From assembly GCA_964345385.1 (NCBI GenBank), contig CAYFQM010000022.1, forward strand, positions 1 through 11,118: DNA of 11,118 nucleotides, given 5' to 3'. The position numbers and the translations under genes are program-made. Position 1 is the stretch's first letter. Each line of letters starts with the position of its first letter. A model generated the notes under the pieces. That model was not told the DNA's origin, ran no database searches, and saw only the letters and a list, made by a program, of their open reading frames with translations. Shown here one piece after another: positions 5,466-11,118 of the stretch. The stretch comes from CAG-1000 sp964345385 (lineage in GTDB: Bacteria > Bacillota_I > Bacilli_A > RF39 > UBA660).

Positions 5466-5494
5466 ATTATAACAAATATAAATTTGTTTTACAA
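5466..5494 (-). promoter_or_regulatory. Promoter of the rpmG-efp-dut-tyrS operon with a palindromic spacer
   Basis: On the minus strand, TTGTAA (5489-5494), 17 bp, TATAAT (5466-5471) with an extended TG. The spacer and -10 edge hold an inverted repeat AACAAAT-ATAA-ATTTGTT (5471-5488). A repressor bound there would block the promoter; alternatively it is a chance effect of AT-rich DNA. The predicted start is near 5459, leaving a leader of about 19 nt. Confidence 0.75.
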
Positions 5495-5503
5495 TAGAAA
5501 TCT

Positions 5504-5557
5504 AATAGTTTTAATATATTAAAACAAAAAAGCAAATATTTGTTTGTAAAAACTATT
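5504..5557. repeat. Nested palindromes between divergent promoters
   Basis: Between the two -35 boxes of rpmG and the Y-family polymerase lie a perfect 18-bp palindrome GTTTTAATATATTAAAAC (5508-5525) and CAAATATTTG (5533-5542). An outer inverted repeat, AATAGTTTT (5504-5512) with AAAACTATT (5549-5557), encloses the shorter palindrome. The arrangement could be an operator region or a cruciform-forming element. Low base complexity raises the chance rate, but an 18-bp perfect palindrome is still notable. Confidence 0.55.
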
Positions 5558-5584
5558 GACTAAATATAAAAATAAATATAAAAT
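5556..5584 (+). promoter_or_regulatory. Promoter of the Y-family polymerase, leaderless geometry
   Basis: TTGACT (5556-5561), 17 bp, TAAAAT (5579-5584). The expected start, seven bases past the -10 element, is 5591, the A of the ATG. No LexA-type box (CGAAC-N4-GTTCG) is visible around it. Confidence 0.6.
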
Positions 5585-5590
5585 TAAGTT

Positions 5591-6823
5591 ATGAATAGAG
5601 AAATATTATGTATTGATATTAAAAGTTTCTTTGCTTCAGTAGAGTGCGCTGAAAGAGGATTAGATCCATTTACTACTCCTTTAGTAGTAAGTGATACTAA
5701 AAGAAAAGAAAAGTCTATTTGCCTTGCAGTAACTCCTTATTTAAAAAATATGGGAGTGTATTCTAGGTCAAGAGTTTATGAACTTCCTAAAAATATTGAT
5801 ATAATATACGCTCTTCCTAGAATGAAACTATATGAATTATATAATCAAAAAATGGTTAAAATACATGAAAGCTTTATAGATAAAAATGATATATTAGTTT
5901 ATTCAATAGATGAATGCTTTTTAGATGTTACTAATTATTTAAAGTATTATAATTCTTCTTCTTATGAACTAGCTATTAAAATAATGAATAAACTTAAAAA
6001 AGAACTTAAATTATCAAGTAGCTGTGGTATTGGCCCTAATATGTTTTTAGCTAAAGTTGCTCTTGACATAGAAGCTAAAACAAATAAGGATGGCATTGCT
6101 AGATGGTCTTTTAAAGATGTAGAAGCTAAACTTCAAGAAATAACTCCTTTATCTAAAATAGTTGGCATAGGAAGCAGGTATGAAAAACATTTAAATGATT
6201 TAAATATATATAAATTAAAAGATATTTTTAAATATAGTAAAGAGTTTTATATTAAAAGATTTGGTAAAGTCGCAGGAACTGAACTATATCTAAAAGCTCA
6301 AGGAATAGATTATAAAACAGTGCAAGAAGAAAATAAAAGGATAAGAAATAAATCTATTAGTTTAAGTCAAGTATTATTAAAAGACTATAATATAGAGGAA
6401 GCTTTTTTAATAATTAGAGAAATGAATGATATGTTATGTAGACGTTTAAGAAGCATGTCTAAAGAAACAACTAAAATTCATTTATTTGTAAACTATTCAA
6501 AAGAAATAAAGAAAAGTTTTAAAAAAAATATTAATATAGAAAAATCAGATGATCAAAATATTATAATAAAAGAATTTAAAAAACTATATTATAAAAATAT
6601 AGAAGATTTACCTATAAGAAAAGTAGGAATAGCTTTTAGTAATTTAAAAGATAAAAGCACTACTCAACTAAGTATATTTGATAATTATAATTCAAATGAT
6701 AAATATAATAAAGCACTTGATGAAATACATAAAAAATATGGTCCTATTTCTATTTTAAAAGCAAGCTCATTACTTGAAACTTCTACTATTAAACAAAGAG
6801 AAATAAGAAATAATATTTTATAA
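5591..6823 (+). CDS. Y-family translesion DNA polymerase (UmuC/UvrX/YqjW-like)
   Basis: Error-prone polymerase that copies past DNA lesions. The N-terminus IDIKSFFASVE carries catalytic Asp9 and the Phe14 steric gate against ribonucleotides. YSIDECFLD (104-112) supplies catalytic Asp107 and Glu108. CGIGPNMFLAK (about 146-156) and the helix-hairpin-helix region near VGIG (about 192-195) are typical. The little-finger domain lies at about 240-350. QLSIF (359-363) is a canonical beta-clamp binding motif. The phrase ERGLDPFTTPLVVSD is closer to the Bacillus YqjW and phage UvrX branch than to DinB. Length 410 matches that branch. The ATG at 5591 is certain, because an in-frame TAA lies two codons upstream and the next Met is residue 54. 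No SD is present. No recA, imuB or umuD-like partner lies next to it. Confidence 0.93.
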   Translation: MNREILCIDIKSFFASVECAERGLDPFTTPLVVSDTKRKEKSICLAVTPYLKNMGVYSRSRVYELPKNIDIIYALPRMKLYELYNQKMVKIHESFIDKNDILVYSIDECFLDVTNYLKYYNSSSYELAIKIMNKLKKELKLSSSCGIGPNMFLAKVALDIEAKTNKDGIARWSFKDVEAKLQEITPLSKIVGIGSRYEKHLNDLNIYKLKDIFKYSKEFYIKRFGKVAGTELYLKAQGIDYKTVQEENKRIRNKSISLSQVLLKDYNIEEAFLIIREMNDMLCRRLRSMSKETTKIHLFVNYSKEIKKSFKKNINIEKSDDQNIIIKEFKKLYYKNIEDLPIRKVGIAFSNLKDKSTTQLSIFDNYNSNDKYNKALDEIHKKYGPISILKASSLLETSTIKQREIRNNIL

Positions 6824-6824
6824 A

Positions 6825-6850
6825 AAAAAAGAATTATTTTTCTTTTTTAT
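6825..6850. terminator. Weak AT-only hairpin between convergent polymerase and pnp genes
   Basis: AAAAAAGAA (6825-6833) and TTCTTTTTT (6840-6848) form a 9-bp inverted repeat, followed by ATTTT on the plus strand. The pnp stop codon lies in the loop. Stability would be low, so termination may be inefficient and antisense overlap is possible. Confidence 0.35.
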
Positions 6851-8993
6851 TTTGCGCTTCTAATTTAGGTAATAATTCTTTTCTTGATAAATTTAATTTT
6901 CCTTTTTTATCATAACCAGTTACTTTAACAACTATTTCATCTCCAACTTTTACTATATCAGATGGATGATTAACTCTTTTGTTATCTAACTGTGATACAT
7001 GAACAAGACCTTCACATCCTGGCCATAGTTCTACAAAAGCTCCAAAATCTTCTACATTTATAACTTTAACTGTATATATTTCTCCAATAACTGGTTCTTT
7101 TATTATTTCTTCTATCATAGAACATGCTTTATCTAAAACATCATAACTCATATGATATAAAACTACATTTCCTTCATCATCTATTTCTATTTTAACAGCA
7201 TCTTTATTATTGACTGATTTTACATTAGATGACTCAAGAATAATTTTAGTAATAGTGTCTCCACCCTTACCAATAACATCTTTAATTTTATCTACTGGAA
7301 TGCTCATTGTTCTTACTTTAGGAGCATACTCACTTAATTCTTTTCTAGGTTCAGGTATTGCTTCATGCATTACATCTAATATTTTAAATCTTGCTTCTTT
7401 TGCTTGTTCTAAAGACTCTCTTAATACTTCTTCAGTTACTCCTTTTATTTTAATATCCATTTGAAGAGCAGTTATTCCTTCTCTTGTACCAGCTACTTTA
7501 AAGTCCATATCTCCCATATGATCTTCTAGTCCTTGTATATCAGTTAATATTGTATAGTTTTCACAAGTACCATCTTCTGTTATAAGTCCCATTGCTATAC
7601 CAGCTACTGGAGCTTTTATAGGTACTCCTGCTGCCATTAATGACATACATCCAGCACATATACTTGCTTGAGAAGATGAACCATTTGACTCAAGTACTTC
7701 TGAAACTACTCTTATTGTATATGGAAATTCTTTTTCATCTGGCATTACTTGAAGTAATGCTTTTTCTGCTAAAGCACCATGACCAATTTCACGTCTTCCT
7801 GGATAACCATATCTTCCTGTTTCGCCAACTGAAAACGCTGGAAAATTATAATGGAATATAAATCTTTTTGAATCTTCTATTCCAAGACCATCTAATATTT
7901 GATGTTCTTCTAAAGCACCTAAAGTTGTAATCGCAAGAGCTTGTGTTTGTCCACGAGTAAATAATGCACTACCATGAGGACGAACAAATAAGTCTACTTC
8001 TGCACTTAATGGCCTTATTTCATCAATCTTTCTTCCATCAGGTCTAATTTTATCTTTTGTTATTAATCTTCTTACTATATTTACTTCTTCTTCTTCAAGT
8101 ACTTTTTTAACATCTTTTAACTGTTCATCTAGGTTTTCTTCACCTTCATGTTTTTCAGTATAAGAAATAATAAACTCTTCTTTTACTTTTTCTACTTCAG
8201 AAGCTCTTTCTAACTTGTCAAAAACTTTAACTGCGTTTAATAAGTCTTCTCCAAGATCATTAATAACTTCCTCTCTTACCTCTTCATTAATTGCTACTAA
8301 ATCAACTTCTATTTTTTCATTACCAATTTCTGAAATAATATCTTCTTGAATAGCACATAACTCTTTAATATGTTCATGACCAAACATAAGAGCTTCTAAT
8401 ATCTCTTCTTCACTTACTTCTTTTGAAGAGCTTTCAACCATATTAATAGCTTCTTTTGTTCCAGCTACTGTTAAATGAATGGTGCTTCTTTCTAATTCTT
8501 CAGTTGTTGGATTAATAATTAACTTTCCATCTACTTTTCCAACTACTACTCCTGCTACTGGTCCTTCAAATGGTATAGAACTAATACCTAAACATAATGA
8601 TGAACCAAATAAAGCACTCATTTCTGGTGTCTTATCTGGATCTACACTTAAAACTGTATTAACTACTTGTACTTCATTTCTAAAGTTTTCATTAAACATA
8701 GGTCTTATTGGTCTATCAATAACTCTTGCTGCTAAAGTAGCATCATCTGTAGGTCTTCCTTCTCTTTTTATAAAACCACCCGGAATTTTACCAACTGAAT
8801 ATAATTTTTCTTGATATAAAATAGTTAATGGAAAATAATCAGCAGCACTTACATTATCACTCATAACACAAGTAGATAATATAACTGTATCATCATATCT
8901 AACTAAACAAGCCCCTCCAGCTTGTTTTGCTAATTGTCCATGCTCTACTACAAGTTTCCTACCTTGAAATTCATATTCAAATACTTTTTTCAT
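6834..8993 (-). CDS. pnp: Polyribonucleotide nucleotidyltransferase (PNPase)
   Basis: Phosphorolytic 3'-5' exoribonuclease that degrades mRNA as a trimeric ring. The 719 residues carry the full domain set. A first RNase PH-like domain occupies about 1-215 (GKIPGGFIKREGRPTDD in outline, an RNA-contacting FIKREG region). An alpha-helical linker occupies about 240-310. The catalytic second RNase PH domain occupies about 315-550, with FTRGQTQ and GLEDHMGDMDF (488-498). A KH domain is at about 560-630 (IGKGGDTI), and an S1 domain at about 637-705 (GAFVELWPGCEGLVHVSQL in outline). AAGGAG lies five bases before the ATG. It follows rpsO by 42 bp across a hairpin, the classical rpsO-pnp order. Open frames on the opposite strand inside it are coding shadows. 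Confidence 0.98.
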   Translation of the reverse strand: MKKVFEYEFQGRKLVVEHGQLAKQAGGACLVRYDDTVILSTCVMSDNVSAADYFPLTILYQEKLYSVGKIPGGFIKREGRPTDDATLAARVIDRPIRPMFNENFRNEVQVVNTVLSVDPDKTPEMSALFGSSLCLGISSIPFEGPVAGVVVGKVDGKLIINPTTEELERSTIHLTVAGTKEAINMVESSSKEVSEEEILEALMFGHEHIKELCAIQEDIISEIGNEKIEVDLVAINEEVREEVINDLGEDLLNAVKVFDKLERASEVEKVKEEFIISYTEKHEGEENLDEQLKDVKKVLEEEEVNIVRRLITKDKIRPDGRKIDEIRPLSAEVDLFVRPHGSALFTRGQTQALAITTLGALEEHQILDGLGIEDSKRFIFHYNFPAFSVGETGRYGYPGRREIGHGALAEKALLQVMPDEKEFPYTIRVVSEVLESNGSSSQASICAGCMSLMAAGVPIKAPVAGIAMGLITEDGTCENYTILTDIQGLEDHMGDMDFKVAGTREGITALQMDIKIKGVTEEVLRESLEQAKEARFKILDVMHEAIPEPRKELSEYAPKVRTMSIPVDKIKDVIGKGGDTITKIILESSNVKSVNNKDAVKIEIDDEGNVVLYHMSYDVLDKACSMIEEIIKEPVIGEIYTVKVINVEDFGAFVELWPGCEGLVHVSQLDNKRVNHPSDIVKVGDEIVVKVTGYDKKGKLNLSRKELLPKLEAQNKKEK

Positions 8994-9007
8994 TTATTCT
9001 CCTTCTA

Positions 9008-9036
9008 AAGAAAATAGCACTTAAAATATAAGCGCC
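9008..9036 (-). terminator. rpsO-pnp intercistronic hairpin (attenuator or RNase III site)
   Basis: GGCGCTTA and TAAGTGCT (9029-9036 with 9016-9023, minus-strand reading, including G-U pairs) form an 8-bp stem with a 5-base loop, followed by ATTTTCTTT. The rpsO TAG stop overlaps the base of the stem. In other bacteria, the same position holds a leaky terminator and RNase III cleavage site through which PNPase controls its own mRNA; that role here is by analogy. Confidence 0.6.
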
Positions 9037-9305
9037 TACTTTCTTAAATTTAATTCTTTAATTAAATCACGATATCTAATAACATCTTTATCTTTTAAAT
9101 ATGCTAAAAATCTTTTTCTTTTACCTACCATCTTTTGTAAACCAAACTTAGTATGATTATCATGTTTATGTTCTTTCATATGTTCTGTTAATCTATTAAT
9201 TCTTTCAGTTAACATAGCTACTTGAACTTCTACACTACCAGTATCTGTTTTACTTCTAGCATGTTTATCTATTATTTTTTTCTTTTCATCTTTAGATAAT
9301 GCCAT
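9036..9305 (-). CDS. rpsO: 30S ribosomal protein S15
   Basis: Primary binding protein of the 16S rRNA central domain. At 89 residues it has full family length, with the typical DTGSVEVQVAMLTERI (about 21-36) and the C-terminal KRKRFLAYLKDKDVIRY region. A perfect AGGAGGTG (9313-9320) lies seven bases before the ATG. It has its own promoter (9391-9419) and a structured leader that may bind S15 itself. It is the first gene of an rpsO-pnp unit. Confidence 0.98.
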   Translation of the reverse strand: MALSKDEKKKIIDKHARSKTDTGSVEVQVAMLTERINRLTEHMKEHKHDNHTKFGLQKMVGKRKRFLAYLKDKDVIRYRDLIKELNLRK

Positions 9306-9384
9306 TTAAAAACACCTCCTTATTTAAATATCCGTTTATTCTGTGTATATGACCGAGGTAGAACATAAACTCGGAATAAACTTC
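9306..9384 (-). promoter_or_regulatory. Structured rpsO leader, candidate S15 autoregulatory element
   Basis: The predicted transcript start near 9384 gives a leader of about 79 nt. GTTTATTC (9374-9381) pairs with GAATAAAC (9334-9341). Inside it, CCGAG (9370-9374) pairs with CTCGG (9353-9357); one C is shared by the two stems. An asymmetric internal region remains on the 3' side. The two-part helix with an internal loop ahead of the SD resembles S15-binding leaders of Gram-positive bacteria, which mimic the 16S rRNA junction. The stems are visible; S15 binding is inference. Confidence 0.6.
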
Positions 9385-9390
9385 TAATTA

Positions 9391-9419
9391 ATAATACTAC
9401 AAATCATTAAAAAAATCAA
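9391..9419 (-). promoter_or_regulatory. Promoter of rpsO
   Basis: On the minus strand, TTGATT (9414-9419), 17 bp, TATTAT (9391-9396). The -35 box overlaps the stop codon of the upstream Nudix gene, for which I see no clear terminator, so some readthrough into rpsO is likely. Confidence 0.65.
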
Positions 9420-9844
9420 TGTTTTAAATTTAAATATTCTTTATTATAAGCTTTAATTATCATCTCTGGAGATAATATATCTATTTCTTCCAAACTTTTT
9501 ATATTTACTTTTCTTATTTCATAATAGTTTTCATTAGAACATTTTTTTAGTTCTTCTCCACCTAATTTTAGAACCCCATTTATAATTGAGCAATCAAAAA
9601 AGTGTGCAACAGTTTTATCATTTTCATCTTTTCCAACATAACCATTTATTTTAACATCTACCGAAAACTCTTCTTTTATTTCTCTTATTACAGCTTCTTC
9701 AAGAGTTTCTGTTTTCTTTTTACCACCACCAGGAACAATATAATATTCTTTAATCTCTCCATCATCTTTTAGTTTTCTTCTAAACATAAGATAAACACTA
9801 TCACCTTCAATAATAATTCCTCTTCCACTAATTCTCTTTTTCAT
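9416..9844 (-). CDS. Nudix hydrolase family protein
   Basis: Nudix enzymes split nucleoside diphosphates linked to another group, such as oxidised dNTPs, NDP-sugars or capped RNA. The 142 residues hold one Nudix box: Gly40, Glu46 and REIKEE (54-59), in the spacing G-x5-E-x7-REUxEE. The usual glycine after EE-x is Ser61; the metal-binding glutamates Glu55, Glu58 and Glu59 are intact, so activity is expected. PGGG (38-41) before the box is typical. The ATG overlaps the stop of the upstream MFS gene by 4 bp (ATGA), so the two are translationally coupled. No specificity can be read from the sequence. The N-terminus MKKRISGRGIIIEGDSVYLM has the usual first strand. Confidence 0.92.
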   Translation of the reverse strand: MKKRISGRGIIIEGDSVYLMFRRKLKDDGEIKEYYIVPGGGKKKTETLEEAVIREIKEEFSVDVKINGYVGKDENDKTVAHFFDCSIINGVLKLGGEELKKCSNENYYEIRKVNIKSLEEIDILSPEMIIKAYNKEYLNLKH

Positions 9845-11013
9845 TTTAAACTCTTTTTACCTACCACAAACATATATATATTTAAAGCTATAAAACAAGA
9901 TATCATAGAAAACATAAATAAATATCTAATATTTGCTTCTACTAATGTACCTGCTAAAAATAAAGCTATACTACTACTTATACAAAGAATAAAATATCTA
10001 ATATTTCCAAATAAAAATCTTTCATTATCTTCTATACTTCTTATAAATTTACCATTTATTTGATCATCTAATAATCTAGTAGTTATTGCATAGATTATAA
10101 TTGCTAGTAAATATATAGAAGTTTTATTAATAATAACTGCAAGAAGTAAAAATATAAATCTAATACCAAATTTAATAAATGAACTTAGTGTAAAAGAAAA
10201 CTTATCACTATATTTATTTAATATAGAGCATATTATGCTTCCTATTATGTTACATACTATTATTAAAAGTGAAGCATTCACAACGCTTATTTCTAAATAT
10301 TGGGTTAATAAAAGCATTAATATACCAAACAAAGATGAATATGAAAGCTCTGAAATAAACTGAGCTACTAAATAACTATTAACATGTTTAGATTTAAAAA
10401 AAACTTTAAATGAACTTAAAAGAGATTTTTCTTTCTTTTTTAATGTAACGTGTTTATCATTAAATGTTAATAATACCACTAAAGCTAAAGTATTTAAAAT
10501 TAATGCTATAGAAAGACATGTATTATAATTAAATACAAAACTTCCCAAAGTATACCCTAATAATAAACCACATAATATAATAGCTATATCTTTAGTATAA
10601 AAACTAATTAATATATGTTTTTTATATACCTTATTACTTTTATTTACTAAAGATATTAATGGATATATAGAAAGGGAAAATATATTTTCACACATTATAC
10701 TAAGAAGCATAAATACTTTTATTAAATAATTAGATGAAAACATACATAGTCCTAAAAAAGCTAAACTTCTTAAAGTAAGAACTAATATATTTAAACTTTT
10801 TAAATTAACTTTAGTAGAAAAAAACGTAATAAAAAATATTATTATAGCGCTACATATAACAGCTACTGATAATAATCTACTTATTTGAATTGTATCAAAT
10901 GAATAAGACTTAAGCCAAAGTTGTCTATAATTAATCCAAGCTCCATAAGTAAAATAAATAAGTCCTAATACAATTAATAATTTGTTTTCTTCTTTTATTT
11001 TTATTTTAATCAT
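9841..11013 (-). CDS. Major facilitator superfamily (MFS) transporter
   Basis: A 390-residue protein with about 12 hydrophobic segments, roughly at 12-30, 47-66, 75-92, 97-123, 143-163, 166-184, 213-238, 245-265, 278-296, 298-312, 336-356 and 362-384. The basic central loop (185-212, rich in Lys) divides two six-helix halves. NKYSDK (266-271) sits where the second-half copy of MFS motif A (GxLaDrxG) is expected; the first-half copy is worn. The substrate is unknown; a peptide, sugar or drug exporter cannot be told apart. It is the first gene of an MFS-Nudix pair. The ATG at 11013 is the only usable start after an in-frame TAA at 11056-11058. The 25 bases before it contain no G, so no SD exists, and a TATAAT box lies 9 bp upstream. 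Confidence 0.85.
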   Translation of the reverse strand: MIKIKIKEENKLLIVLGLIYFTYGAWINYRQLWLKSYSFDTIQISRLLSVAVICSAIIIFFITFFSTKVNLKSLNILVLTLRSLAFLGLCMFSSNYLIKVFMLLSIMCENIFSLSIYPLISLVNKSNKVYKKHILISFYTKDIAIILCGLLLGYTLGSFVFNYNTCLSIALILNTLALVVLLTFNDKHVTLKKKEKSLLSSFKVFFKSKHVNSYLVAQFISELSYSSLFGILMLLLTQYLEISVVNASLLIIVCNIIGSIICSILNKYSDKFSFTLSSFIKFGIRFIFLLLAVIINKTSIYLLAIIIYAITTRLLDDQINGKFIRSIEDNERFLFGNIRYFILCISSSIALFLAGTLVEANIRYLFMFSMISCFIALNIYMFVVGKKSLK

Positions 11014-11022
11014 AATAGATAT

Positions 11023-11051
11023 ATTATAGGTTATTATTAATTTAAAATCAA
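11023..11051 (-). promoter_or_regulatory. Promoter of the MFS-Nudix unit, near-leaderless geometry
   Basis: On the minus strand, TTGATT (11046-11051), 17 bp, TATAAT (11023-11028). The expected start is near 11016, leaving a leader of about three bases before the ATG. Confidence 0.7.
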
Positions 11052-11074
11052 ACTTTTATTAAGATTTTTGTATA

Positions 11075-11103
11075 TTGAAACATTAAAAAAATTGTATTAT
11101 AAT
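11075..11103 (+). promoter_or_regulatory. Divergent plus-strand promoter leading out of the window
   Basis: TTGAAA (11075-11080), 17 bp, TATAAT (11098-11103), a near-consensus sigma-A-type site. The expected start is near 11110, so a gene to the right of the window is implied. It lies back-to-back with the MFS promoter, 23 bp apart between -35 boxes. Confidence 0.6.
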
Positions 11104-11118
11104 ATAATTATATTATAT

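Noticed and set aside
7210..8814. Three open frames on the plus strand inside pnp (7210-7464, 7640-7861, 8479-8814)
   Set aside because: They lie antisense to a full-length, strongly conserved PNPase, have no SD or domain signature, and their sequences are the mirror of pnp codons.
9416..9844. Inactive Nudix enzyme because of Ser61 in place of the last box glycine
   Set aside because: The metal-binding glutamates and arginine of the box are all present, and this glycine varies among active family members.
1..11118. Mycoplasma genetic code (TGA as tryptophan)
   Set aside because: The conserved tryptophan checked in tyrS (VWRGL) is coded TGG, and TGA ends dut, the CPBP gene and the Nudix gene at the expected family length.
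1..11118. CRISPR array, tandem repeats, insertion sequence ends or a defence island
   Set aside because: No regularly spaced repeats or transposase were seen. The only mobile-element gene is the recombinase at the left edge, and its cargo lies outside the window.

Overview
This is a very AT-rich bacterial chromosome segment with compact genes and intergenic DNA that is almost all A and T. Shine-Dalgarno sequences match the Firmicute type (AGGAGG). The markers tmRNA, rpmG, efp, tyrS, pnp and rpsO indicate a Bacilli or Mollicutes-related lineage, plausibly a host-associated one with a reduced genome. Tryptophan is read from TGG, and TGA ends several genes, so the standard bacterial code applies and not the Mycoplasma code. 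The taxonomic assignment is inference.

Left edge (1-1007): the minus strand carries a complete tmRNA gene (ssrA) with its own promoter and terminator. Directly beyond its 3' end lies the N-terminal 180 codons of a large serine recombinase, which runs off the window. This looks like the integrase end of a mobile element inserted next to ssrA. Region 1064-1440: a small plus-strand gene encodes a membrane-anchored PTS EIIB-like domain that lacks the phosphorylated cysteine. It meets, at a shared palindromic terminator, a minus-strand pair (CPBP membrane protease homologue, then a degenerate metallophosphoesterase) that is joined by an ATGA overlap.

Centre (2958-5494): a minus-strand operon rpmG-efp-dut-tyrS supplies ribosomal protein L33, elongation factor P, dUTPase and tyrosyl-tRNA synthetase. 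Its promoter diverges from that of a Y-family translesion polymerase (5591-6823, plus strand) across a spacer full of palindromes. The polymerase converges on pnp. Right part (6834-9384): rpsO-pnp in their classical order, with a structured rpsO leader and an intercistronic hairpin. Right edge (9416-11118): an MFS transporter-Nudix hydrolase pair with a promoter that diverges from another pointing out of the window.

Most of the window is core translation, RNA decay and nucleotide-pool housekeeping. The unusual items are the recombinase beside ssrA, two membrane-anchored homologues that have lost catalytic residues, and three transcription units whose predicted start sites fall on or within a few bases of an ATG that has no Shine-Dalgarno sequence (candidate leaderless mRNAs). 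I found no CRISPR array, insertion sequence, tRNA gene or obvious defence system.
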